DNA from: Novosphingobium capsulatum NBRC 12533
GTDB taxonomy: Bacteria; Pseudomonadota; Alphaproteobacteria; Sphingomonadales; Sphingomonadaceae
Direction of reading: 5' to 3'
Assembly: GCF_001598375.1 (NCBI RefSeq)
Contig: NZ_BCYV01000007.1
Span: 62,001-126,000 of the forward strand
DNA length: 64,000 bases
In this document: one piece after another, positions 45,681 to 53,246 of the stretch
Layout: the number at the start of each line of letters is the position of its first letter
How positions within the stretch are numbered: the first letter of the stretch is position 1
Position numbers and translations under genes: made by a program
The notes under the pieces: model-generated
Database searches by the model: none
Seen by the model: the letters and a program-made list of their open reading frames with translations, nothing else
What the model was told of the DNA's origin: nothing

Positions 45681-46306
45681 GGCGCGATAAGCGCCAGCGC
45701 CTGCACTTCGCTCACCACCTCGGCATATTTCGCCTGCAGATCGAACAGATTGGCCTGGTGCGGCGCGGGGTGGCGGTCGCCGCAGGCATCGGCGACCACA
45801 AATGGCAGGAAACCATGCTGGCACGCATCAAGCGCGGTGGCGCGGATGCAGCCTGAGGTGGATGTGCCGCAGATCAGCACCGTGTCCACGCCCATCGCCG
45901 TCAGCGTGGCGGCAAGATGCGTGGCGAAAAACGCCGAGGCATAGCGCTTGGTGATCACCACGTCGCCGTCCTGCGGGGCGAGAACGGCGGGAAAGGCGCC
46001 GAGTGGAGAGCCTTTTTCGAACGCCTTGAGCGCAGGCACCTTGCGGTAGAAGACGCCGCCATCGGCCCCGCCGGGCTGGTATTCCACGTTGGTGAAAATC
46101 ACCGGCAGCCCAGCAGCGCGTGCGGCGGCGGTGATCCGCACGGCGCTTTCCAGCGCGCTTTCGATCCCGGCATAGAGCGGCGAGCCGGGCTGGAGATAGG
46201 CCTCCACCAGATCGACGAGCAGCAGCCCCGGGCGCTGCCCGAACGGCAGGCGCCCATCAAACGCGCCGGCATAGTTGGCATCGAGATCGCCGGCGTCCTT
46301 GGCCAT
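45671..46306 (-). CDS. Isochorismatase-like cysteine hydrolase (N-carbamoylsarcosine amidase-related)
   Basis: 211 residues. Catalytic triad D32 (LLLVDLVEAY), K120 (VVITKRYASAFF) and C153 (CGTSTSGCIRATALDA), with the cis-peptide region typical of the family. Members cleave amides, ureides or related C-N bonds. It is the last gene of the GntR operon, 4 bp after the CoA-transferase gene. Next to hydantoinase-type A/B genes, an N-carbamoyl amino acid amidase role is attractive, since ATP-dependent N-methylhydantoinase plus N-carbamoylsarcosine amidase is a known pair. The CoA-transferase and lyase genes do not fit that pathway. Confidence 0.85.
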   Translation of the reverse strand: MAKDAGDLDANYAGAFDGRLPFGQRPGLLLVDLVEAYLQPGSPLYAGIESALESAVRITAAARAAGLPVIFTNVEYQPGGADGGVFYRKVPALKAFEKGSPLGAFPAVLAPQDGDVVITKRYASAFFATHLAATLTAMGVDTVLICGTSTSGCIRATALDACQHGFLPFVVADACGDRHPAPHQANLFDLQAKYAEVVSEVQALALIAPQP

Positions 46307-46310
46307 CGCC

Positions 46311-47498
46311 TCAGATCACCCCGCGCGCGGCCAGGTCGTCCAGGTCATCGGCACCCAGGCCCAGCAATTCGCCATAGATTTCCGCATTATGCTGCCCCAC
46401 CACCGATGGTGCCGGGCGGCGCACGCCGCCGGGCGTGGCGGAAAACTTGGGGAACGTCGATTGCATCTTGAGCGGGCCGAACCGCTCGGTCTCCACCTCG
46501 ATGATCGCCTCGCGCGCCTGGAAATGCGGATCGTCCAGCATGTCGGGGGCGCGATAGACGCGGCCGGCGGGGATCGAATGCGCGATCATCAGCGCGTCGA
46601 CCTCGTCCATGGTCAGCGTGCTGGTCCAGGCATTGATCAGCGCGTCCAGCTCGGTCTGGTTTTCGCCCCGCGCCAGATGCGTGGCATAGCGCGGATCATC
46701 GCCCAGTTCCGCCCGGCCCATCGCCGTGGCCAGGCGCTTCCACAGCGAATCCTTGTTGGCGCCGATCATGAACTCGCCATCCTTGCAGGAATAGACGTTG
46801 GACGGCGCGATACCCTTGAGGATGGAGCCAGACCGCTCGCGGATCAGGCCCATGCGATCGTATTCCGGCACCAGGCCTTCCATCACCTGCAGCACGCTTT
46901 CATAGAGCGCGGTGTCGATCACCTGGCCTTGCCCGGTCTTGTCCTTCACGTGCAGCGCGGCCAGCACGCCCATGCAGCCATACGTGGCGGTCAGCGTATC
47001 GCCGATCGACACGCCCATGCGGCTGGGCGGGCGATCGGGTTCACCCACGATATAGCGCCACCCGCCCATCGCCTCGCCAATCCCGCCAAAGCCGGCGCGA
47101 TCGGAATAGGGGCCGGTCTGGCCATAGCCCGACATGCGCGCGATGATCAGGTGCGGAAATTCGGCCAGCAGCACGTCAGGCCCCATGCCCCACTTTTCCA
47201 GCGTGCCGGGCTTGAAGTTTTCGATCACCACATCGGCATGGGCGATCAGCCGCCTGACCAGCGCCTGGCCTTCGGGCACGCGCAAGTTGGCGCTGACCGA
47301 GCGCTTGTTGCGCGCGATCACTTCCCACTGCACCTTTTCGTTGCCCTGGCCCCACTCGCGCATGGGATCGCCGGTGAGCGGCGGCTCCACCTTGATCACG
47401 TCTGCGCCCATGTCGCCCAGCAACTGGCCGCAGAACGGGCCGGCCAAGAGCTGGCCCAATTCGACGACGCGGATATCCTGCAAAGCACCTTTGGTCAT
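46311..47498 (-). CDS. CaiB/BaiF family (class III) CoA-transferase
   Basis: 395 residues from the ATG at 47498 (GGCGGAG upstream). Family motifs: LQDIRVVELGQLLAGPFCG, LGDMGADVIKVEPP, NKRSVSANLR and the catalytic aspartate D167 (VSIGDTLTATYGCMGVLAAL). Class III enzymes move CoA between acids through aspartyl-CoA anhydride. It starts 2 bp after the HyuB-like stop. Followed in function by a lyase of HMG-CoA type, it may prepare a branched hydroxy-acyl-CoA for cleavage; this is inference. Confidence 0.92.
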   Translation of the reverse strand: MTKGALQDIRVVELGQLLAGPFCGQLLGDMGADVIKVEPPLTGDPMREWGQGNEKVQWEVIARNKRSVSANLRVPEGQALVRRLIAHADVVIENFKPGTLEKWGMGPDVLLAEFPHLIIARMSGYGQTGPYSDRAGFGGIGEAMGGWRYIVGEPDRPPSRMGVSIGDTLTATYGCMGVLAALHVKDKTGQGQVIDTALYESVLQVMEGLVPEYDRMGLIRERSGSILKGIAPSNVYSCKDGEFMIGANKDSLWKRLATAMGRAELGDDPRYATHLARGENQTELDALINAWTSTLTMDEVDALMIAHSIPAGRVYRAPDMLDDPHFQAREAIIEVETERFGPLKMQSTFPKFSATPGGVRRPAPSVVGQHNAEIYGELLGLGADDLDDLAARGVI

Positions 47499-47500
47499 GT

Positions 47501-49390
47501 TCACTCCGCCGCTTCTGCTTGCGGCCACACCGGCGGGATGGGCGCCGGCAGCCCGGTTTCCGCCTGACAGGCCGCGCGCAGGGCATCAAGCCCCGGCCCG
47601 GTGTTGAACACCGGCAAGGCGCCGCCGCGCTCTGCCATCATCGCGTCACGCAGGGCTTGGGTCGCTGCCGCGTCAACCACGCCGGCGTCATCGGCCACCA
47701 CGCCATAGGCGCGCGCGCCCTGCGGCGTGACCAGCCCCTGGACGATCTCCTTGCCCACCAGCGCCGGATCGCGCGCCAGCGGATCGCCCCAGCCACCGCC
47801 GCCCCAGGTGATGAAGTGCAACTGGTCGCCTTCCTCCACCGCCAGGTCTTCCACCTTGTTGCCCACGATCACCTGGCTGCCATCGGCCTTTTCCAGGATC
47901 TTGCGCGCGCGCTTGCCCGGATCGCCACCGTTCACGCCCCATGGCGGCACGAACCAGCGATCGTCATGGATCGCGATCGTGCCCGCACTCAGGAAACGAT
48001 AGGTCATGTGAATGCCGTTGCCGCCGCGATGCAGCCCCGCCCCGCCCGAATCCGGCTCGGTGGAATAGCGCTCGATCATCATCGGGAAATAGCGTTCGAG
48101 AAACTCGTTGGGCACGTTGGTAAAGCCCGGCCACAGCGAATGGCCATCCGGCCCATCGCCAAGCGGCCGGCCGGGAATGCCGCCAAAGCCGATCTGGAAC
48201 AGCTGGAACCAGGCGTGCCCCTTGCCCGGCCGCGTATCGTTGCCGGCATAGAACAGGTGCGGCGACGACGAGAACCCGGCGGCGTTGAGAAACTCTGGCG
48301 TCTTCTGCCCCAACAGACCCCCCAGGATATCGAAAATCCGGCCCAGCGCATGGGTGCGGCCCGATAGCGCGGCCGGAAAGCGCGGCTTGAGCAGGCTGCC
48401 TTCGGGAATGCGCACATCGATCAGGTCATAGAACCCGTCGTTGAACAGGATCTGCGGATCGAACACCATGATCATGTAGATGCCGAAGAACATCTTGAAC
48501 ATGTTTTCATTGAGATAGAAATTGATCGAGGCCACGCTCTGCGGATCGGTACCATCGAAATCGAGCACGACGGTCTCGCCATCGCGCCACATCGTGCACT
48601 TGATGCGATAGGGGCCAAAGCCCATGCCATCGTCGCAGATATAGTCTTCAAAGCTGACCGGCTCTTCGCTCACCGCCTGGCCCAGCAAGGTCTTCATGGC
48701 GCGGTGGTTGCGGGCCAAGAGTTCCTGCGTCGCCGAAACATATACATCGTCGCCAAACCGCTCGGCCATTTCCACCACGCGGCGCGCGGCCACCCGGCAG
48801 CTGGCGATCAAGGCATTGAGATCTGCCGCGCACCAATCGGGCTTGCGCGTCTGGTGCATCACCAGCTTCATCAAGTCGGCGTTGTATTCGCCCTTTTTCC
48901 AGATCTTGACCGGCGGAATGCGCACCCCTTCTTCATAGATGGAGCGGGCGTTGATCGGCATCGATCCCACCACTTTGCCGCCAATGTCGCTCTGGTGCCC
49001 GAACATCGAGGTATAGGCGATCAGGCGCCCGTCCTTGAACACCGGCAACAGCACCAGCCAATCGTTGGAATGGCTGATGGCGCCATCGACCGAATAGGGA
49101 TCGGACAGGAAGATCATGTCGCCGTCTTCCAGCGTCCCGTCATAGTTGGACAGGAACCCGCCGATGAAGCTGCCGAACTGGCCCACGATCATCTTGCCGG
49201 TGTGATCGGCAATCAGCGGAAAGGCATCGCCCTGCTCGCGAATGCCCGGTGACATCGCGGTGCGCACCAGGGTGGCATCCATTTCCACGCGGGCATTGCG
49301 CAGCGCGTTTTCGATGATGTCGAGCGTGACCGGATCGATCGCGACTTTGGCAAACGGCGTGTGGTTGGTCTGGACGATTGTTGCAGGCAT
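47501..49390 (-). CDS. Hydantoinase B/oxoprolinase family protein (HyuB-like)
   Basis: 629 residues. It shows the HyuB pattern: DPVTLDIIENALRNARVEMD at the N-terminus, SPGIREQGDAFPLIADHTG, FLSDPYSVDGAISHSNDW, GHQSDIGG, and the C-terminal GGAGLHRGGNGI and FITWGGGGWGDPLARDP. This family includes B subunits of ATP-dependent hydantoinases, 5-oxoprolinase, and acetone or acetophenone carboxylases. It is paired with the HyuA-like gene 15 bp upstream. The substrate is open. Confidence 0.92.
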   Translation of the reverse strand: MPATIVQTNHTPFAKVAIDPVTLDIIENALRNARVEMDATLVRTAMSPGIREQGDAFPLIADHTGKMIVGQFGSFIGGFLSNYDGTLEDGDMIFLSDPYSVDGAISHSNDWLVLLPVFKDGRLIAYTSMFGHQSDIGGKVVGSMPINARSIYEEGVRIPPVKIWKKGEYNADLMKLVMHQTRKPDWCAADLNALIASCRVAARRVVEMAERFGDDVYVSATQELLARNHRAMKTLLGQAVSEEPVSFEDYICDDGMGFGPYRIKCTMWRDGETVVLDFDGTDPQSVASINFYLNENMFKMFFGIYMIMVFDPQILFNDGFYDLIDVRIPEGSLLKPRFPAALSGRTHALGRIFDILGGLLGQKTPEFLNAAGFSSSPHLFYAGNDTRPGKGHAWFQLFQIGFGGIPGRPLGDGPDGHSLWPGFTNVPNEFLERYFPMMIERYSTEPDSGGAGLHRGGNGIHMTYRFLSAGTIAIHDDRWFVPPWGVNGGDPGKRARKILEKADGSQVIVGNKVEDLAVEEGDQLHFITWGGGGWGDPLARDPALVGKEIVQGLVTPQGARAYGVVADDAGVVDAAATQALRDAMMAERGGALPVFNTGPGLDALRAACQAETGLPAPIPPVWPQAEAAE

Positions 49391-49405
49391 CGGGCTTCCC
49401 TTTCG

Positions 49406-51454
49406 TCAGGCCAGGGTGATGAGGATGTTGCCGACGGTATCGACCGTGGCGATGCAGCCGGTTTCGATCAGCGTGGTCGAATCCATTTCGCACACGATCG
49501 CCGGGCCAGGGATCACGTCACCGGCCTTGAGCCGCGCGCGGTCATAGATCACCGCGGCCTGCTCGGCCCCGTCCATCCACAGCACATGATCGCGGATCTT
49601 GGCAGCGGAAGGATCGCCATTGCCCTGCTCGAGCGGCGCTGCCGGCAGATCGAGCGCGCGGCCCAGCGCCACGGCGCGCAGGTTCACGATCTCGTGCGGA
49701 GTGTCCATGTTGAACGTGAACAGTCGCTTGTGCTCTTCGTCAAAGCGGGCGAGCACGCCGGCAATGCCATCGTCGGCCAGGGTCTGCGCGGTGATCGATA
49801 GCGGCACTTCAAAGGCCTGGCCGGCATAGCGCACGTCGATTTCAAAGCTGGTGGTGATTTCCGCCTCGGGCACGCCATCGGCCAGCAGTTCGCCGCGCAC
49901 GTGGGTGGCCATTTCTTCCAGCACAGCGACCAGATCGGCCGGCGCGGTATCGCGCGCCAGGCGCGACCACGATCGCGCGGTTTCGGTGCGCATGCGCGTG
50001 GTGGCATCGCCCAGCGCACAGAGCACGCCGGGGCTGACTGGCGACACCGCCGGCCATGATCCCATCAGCCGCGCTACGGCATTGACATGCAGCGGCCCCG
50101 CTCCACCAAAACCCATCAGCGCAAAATCACGCGGGTCATAGCCCTGCTGCACCGAAATCATGCGCAGCGCGCCGAACATATTCTCGTTGACGATATCGAT
50201 GATGCCGCGCGCCGCTTCCATCAGGCCGATACCCAGCGCATCGGCAATGGTCTGGACCGCTGCCCTGGCGCCTTCGCGATCGAGCTGGAACGTGCCGCCC
50301 AACAGGTTTTCAGGAAGATAGCCCAGCACGACATTGGCATCGGTTACGGTGGGGGCCGTGCCGCCTTTTCCATAGGCGACCGGCCCCGGCACCGCTCCTG
50401 CGCTCTGCGGCCCGACCCGAAGGGCTCTGGTCAGCGCGGGAACATAAGCGATCGAGCCACCCCCGGCGCCCACCGTCTTGACGTCCAGCGCCGAGGCGCG
50501 GACGGACAGGTGGCCCACTTCGGTGGTGCGCTGGCGGCGCGGCTCGAGGTTTTCGATCAGGGCAACGTCGGTGCTGGTGCCGCCCACATCGAGCGTGAGG
50601 ATATTGCGGATGCCGGCATTGCGCCCCACCCAGATCGCCCCGGTCACGCCGCCCGCCGGGCCCGACATGAGGATGTTGACTGGGTGCTCTTCGGCCTTTT
50701 GCGCGCTCATCAGCCCGCCGTCCGAGCGCAGCAGCGAGAGCTTGCCGGTCATCCCCTCGGCCGCCAGGCGATTGCGCAGGTTGGAGACATACTTGCCCAC
50801 CACCGGGCGCACGCTGGCATTGGCCACCGTGGTCAGCGTGCGTTCGTATTCCTGCATTTCGGGCAGCACTTCATGGCTGAGCGAGACCGGCACGCCCGGC
50901 AATACGTCGGCCGCCAGCTGGCCGATCCGCGCCTCGTGCGCGCCATTGGCATAGGCGTTGATCAGGCTGACCGTCACCGCCTCCACGCCTTGCGCCTTGA
51001 GCCTGGCCAGCTGCGCGCGCACGTCCGCCTCGTCCAGCGGGCGCACTTCGTGGCCCTCGGCATTCATCCGGCCCTTGACCGTCACGGTGTCTTCCAGCGC
51101 GGCGAGCGGCTGTGGCTTGGGCCAGATGATCCAGCCCGCTAGGCCGCCGGGCACATAGCTGCGCGCGATCTGCATGATATCGCGATAGCCTTCGGTGGTG
51201 ACCAGCCCCACCCGCGCACCCTTGCCTTCCAGCACGGCATTGGTGGCAACGGTGGTGCCGTGCAGGAAATAGTCGATCGCGCCGGCGGTGATCCCCGCCT
51301 TGGCGCAAACGGCGGTCACACCGTTGAGAATGCCTTCGGAACTGTCGTGCGGAGTCGATGGCGTCTTGTGCCGCCAGAACGCGCCGCTGTCGGTGTCGAA
51401 CAGCAAGAGATCGGTAAACGTGCCGCCAACGTCGACGCCAAGCCGGTAACCCAT
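49406..51454 (-). CDS. Hydantoinase A/oxoprolinase family protein (HyuA-like)
   Basis: 682 residues, usual length. The ATP-binding acetate/sugar-kinase-type motifs are GVDVGGTFTDLLLFD at the N-terminus and TLDVGGTSTDVALIEN in the middle; DFALMGFGGAGPLH near 465 is also typical. It forms a complex with the HyuB-like protein and uses ATP to open a ring or carboxylate a ketone. Operon order is gntR, lyase, hyuA, hyuB, CoA-transferase, cysteine hydrolase. The gap to the lyase gene is 53 bp. Confidence 0.93.
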   Translation of the reverse strand: MGYRLGVDVGGTFTDLLLFDTDSGAFWRHKTPSTPHDSSEGILNGVTAVCAKAGITAGAIDYFLHGTTVATNAVLEGKGARVGLVTTEGYRDIMQIARSYVPGGLAGWIIWPKPQPLAALEDTVTVKGRMNAEGHEVRPLDEADVRAQLARLKAQGVEAVTVSLINAYANGAHEARIGQLAADVLPGVPVSLSHEVLPEMQEYERTLTTVANASVRPVVGKYVSNLRNRLAAEGMTGKLSLLRSDGGLMSAQKAEEHPVNILMSGPAGGVTGAIWVGRNAGIRNILTLDVGGTSTDVALIENLEPRRQRTTEVGHLSVRASALDVKTVGAGGGSIAYVPALTRALRVGPQSAGAVPGPVAYGKGGTAPTVTDANVVLGYLPENLLGGTFQLDREGARAAVQTIADALGIGLMEAARGIIDIVNENMFGALRMISVQQGYDPRDFALMGFGGAGPLHVNAVARLMGSWPAVSPVSPGVLCALGDATTRMRTETARSWSRLARDTAPADLVAVLEEMATHVRGELLADGVPEAEITTSFEIDVRYAGQAFEVPLSITAQTLADDGIAGVLARFDEEHKRLFTFNMDTPHEIVNLRAVALGRALDLPAAPLEQGNGDPSAAKIRDHVLWMDGAEQAAVIYDRARLKAGDVIPGPAIVCEMDSTTLIETGCIATVDTVGNILITLA

Positions 51455-51507
51455 CGATCAACCACCCTTTCCAAAAAGCGTTCGTGCGTGCCGGTGCATC
51501 CTGCGGT

Positions 51508-52422
51508 TCAGGCTTGCGCCGGCCGGGGGAAAGGCGGCGCCTTGGCCACCATGCCCGGAAGCGTGCGATCCATCACCGAGCCCAGCCAATGATTGGCCGC
51601 GACCAGCGCGGCCAGGTCCAGCCCGGTGCGCACTCCGGCGCGTTCGAGCATATAGACCACGTCCTCGGTCGAAACGTTGCCGGCCGCTCCCGGCGCAAAC
51701 GGGCAACCGCCCAGGCCACCGATCGCGGCATCGACCGTCACCGCGCCCGCGCCGATCGCGGCCCAGACATTGGCCAGGCCTGTGCCGCGCGTATTGTGGA
51801 AATGCACCCGCACCGGAATGGCCGGCACCGCCGCGCGCACCCTGGCCACCAGCGTGGCGACATGCGCCGGGTTGGCCACGCCGATCGTATCGGCCAAGCC
51901 GATTTCAACGGGATTGGCCTGGGCCAGTGCCTCGGCCATGGCCACCACGCGGTCCTCGCTCACTTCGCCTTCGAACGGGCAGCCGAATGCCGCGGCAATG
52001 GTCACCTGGCCCGTCTTGCCCGCCTGGCGTGCCATGGCGATGATCTCGCTGGCGGCCGCCACCGAGCCGTCGCTGGTCTGGCCCTGGTTGGCCTTGGCAA
52101 AGGTGTCGGTCGCCACCGAGACCGCGCCCAGCTGGTCGATCCGCCCAGTCTCGATCGCGCGGGCCGCGCCGCGCGCGTTCATCACCAGGCCGATGTAGGT
52201 CACGTCGTCGCGGCGCGGCAGGCCGGCGCAGACCGCCTCGGCATCGGCCATTTGCGGCACCGCCTTGGGATTGACGAAACTGGTCACCTCGATCCGCCGC
52301 GCGCCGGCGGCAATGGCGCGCTCCACCAGCGCGATCTTGTCGGCGGTGGAAATCATGGTCTTTTCGTTCTGCAACCCGTCTCTCGGGGCAACCTCGACCA
52401 TTTCGATGGATTCTGTATACAT
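51508..52422 (-). CDS. Hydroxymethylglutaryl-CoA lyase-like enzyme (DRE-TIM family)
   Basis: 304 residues from the ATG at 52422, which shares one base with the gntR stop (TAATG). The catalytic VAPRDGLQNE (R14, D15, E20), the metal ligands H207 and H209, and the mobile glycine loop GLGGCPFAPGAAGN (236-249, catalytic C240, ligand N249) are present. The usual HCHDTYG is here HFHNTRG, so Asp becomes Asn and Tyr becomes Arg. That points to a non-HMG-CoA substrate cleaved by the same retro-aldol chemistry. The start codon lies inside TGTATACA, a match to the core of the GntR operator. Confidence 0.88.
   Translation of the reverse strand: MYTESIEMVEVAPRDGLQNEKTMISTADKIALVERAIAAGARRIEVTSFVNPKAVPQMADAEAVCAGLPRRDDVTYIGLVMNARGAARAIETGRIDQLGAVSVATDTFAKANQGQTSDGSVAAASEIIAMARQAGKTGQVTIAAAFGCPFEGEVSEDRVVAMAEALAQANPVEIGLADTIGVANPAHVATLVARVRAAVPAIPVRVHFHNTRGTGLANVWAAIGAGAVTVDAAIGGLGGCPFAPGAAGNVSTEDVVYMLERAGVRTGLDLAALVAANHWLGSVMDRTLPGMVAKAPPFPRPAQA
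52414..52421. promoter_or_regulatory. Second GntR-type core site TGTATACA at the lyase start
   Basis: This perfect 8-bp palindrome equals the core of TTGTATACAA at 53126-53135. It covers the start codon of the lyase gene just after gntR. It could be an internal operator, or a chance match since the bases also encode M-Y-T. Confidence 0.35.
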
Positions 52423-53096
52423 TACTCGGCAGCCTCCCGCTGGCTCTGCTCGGCCAGCCCGCGGTGTGCATCGGCATAGGCGTGATAGGCGCGCAGGATG
52501 TGGCCGGTCATGATCGCTTCGGCCCAGGCGCCGTCCCGCCGGGCAAAGGCGGCGATCAGTTCTTCGTGCTCGCCGTAAGAGCGGTGCAGCGCCTCGCGCC
52601 CGTAATGGTGCGCCGTGCGCCACACCACCGGCTGCTCGATCAGCGTGGCGAGAAGCGCGGCCAGGCGGCGCGATCCGGCCACGTCCAGGATCGCCGCGTG
52701 GAAATCGCGATTGCCTTCGAGGAACCCGGCGACATCGGGCACGGGCTTGCGAATCGCCTCGCCCAGCCGGCGATTCGCCGCCCGGATGCGCTCCAGCGCT
52801 TCATCGCTCATCCGCTCGGCGGCGCGGCGCGCGGCCTTGCCTTCCAGCATCGCGCGCAGCTCGAACGCATCGGCCACATCGTCGATCGACCAATCCGCCA
52901 CAAAGCTGCGCTGGGTATCGGTGCGGGTCACCAAAAGGTCGGACTCCAGCCGGCGCAGCGCTTCGCGCACCGGGGTGCGCGATACGCCGCAGCGCTCGGC
53001 CAGCGCCTCTTCCGCCAATTGCGCGCCGGCGGGCAGTTCGCCCGACAGGATCATGCTGCGGATCGCCTCATAGGCGCGGTCAGAAGCGCGTGACAC
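52422..53096 (-). CDS. GntR-family regulator (FadR/FCD subfamily)
   Basis: 224 residues from a GTG at 53096, preceded by GGAGAAGGAT. The longer reading from a TTG at 53135 would start inside the operator and lacks a good ribosome-binding site. The winged helix has SRASDRAYEAIRSMILSGEL, LAEERLC-type order as LAERCGVSRTPVREALRRLE, and the C-terminal all-helical FCD domain has the metal-binding pattern with HAAILDVAGSRRL and HEELIAAF. It is divergent from a TonB receptor and heads the HyuAB operon. It likely represses both until a pathway acid binds. Confidence 0.9.
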   Translation of the reverse strand: MSRASDRAYEAIRSMILSGELPAGAQLAEEALAERCGVSRTPVREALRRLESDLLVTRTDTQRSFVADWSIDDVADAFELRAMLEGKAARRAAERMSDEALERIRAANRRLGEAIRKPVPDVAGFLEGNRDFHAAILDVAGSRRLAALLATLIEQPVVWRTAHHYGREALHRSYGEHEELIAAFARRDGAWAEAIMTGHILRAYHAYADAHRGLAEQSQREAAE

Positions 53097-53113
53097 ATCC
53101 TTCTCCAAAGACC

Positions 53114-53141
53114 TTGACCTGAGATTTGTATACAATACTAT
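53114..53141 (+). promoter_or_regulatory. Candidate promoter of the TonB receptor divergent from gntR
   Basis: TTGACC (53114-53119), 16 bp, then TACTAT (53136-53141): a good sigma-70 pair. The GntR palindrome occupies the spacer between the two elements. Confidence 0.55.
53126..53135. promoter_or_regulatory. Candidate GntR operator TTGTATACAA
   Basis: A perfect 10-bp palindrome of the GT-N2-AC type bound by FCD-class GntR proteins. It is placed between -35 and -10 of the receptor promoter and upstream of gntR. A half site TTGTAT follows at 53142-53147. Confidence 0.65.
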
Positions 53142-53246
53142 TTGTATCCATCAAGCCGCGTCAGCCATGGGGGCACGAAAAAGACCGGCGGGTGATATCG
53201 GCGCCAGGCCCTGGGTGGGGCCGCGCCAGCGAACAGGGAGAATGCA

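Noticed and set aside
53097..53135. Longer GntR protein beginning with TTG
   Set aside because: Its start lies in the operator palindrome, with no good ribosome-binding site; GTG at 53096 has GGAGAAGGAT directly upstream.
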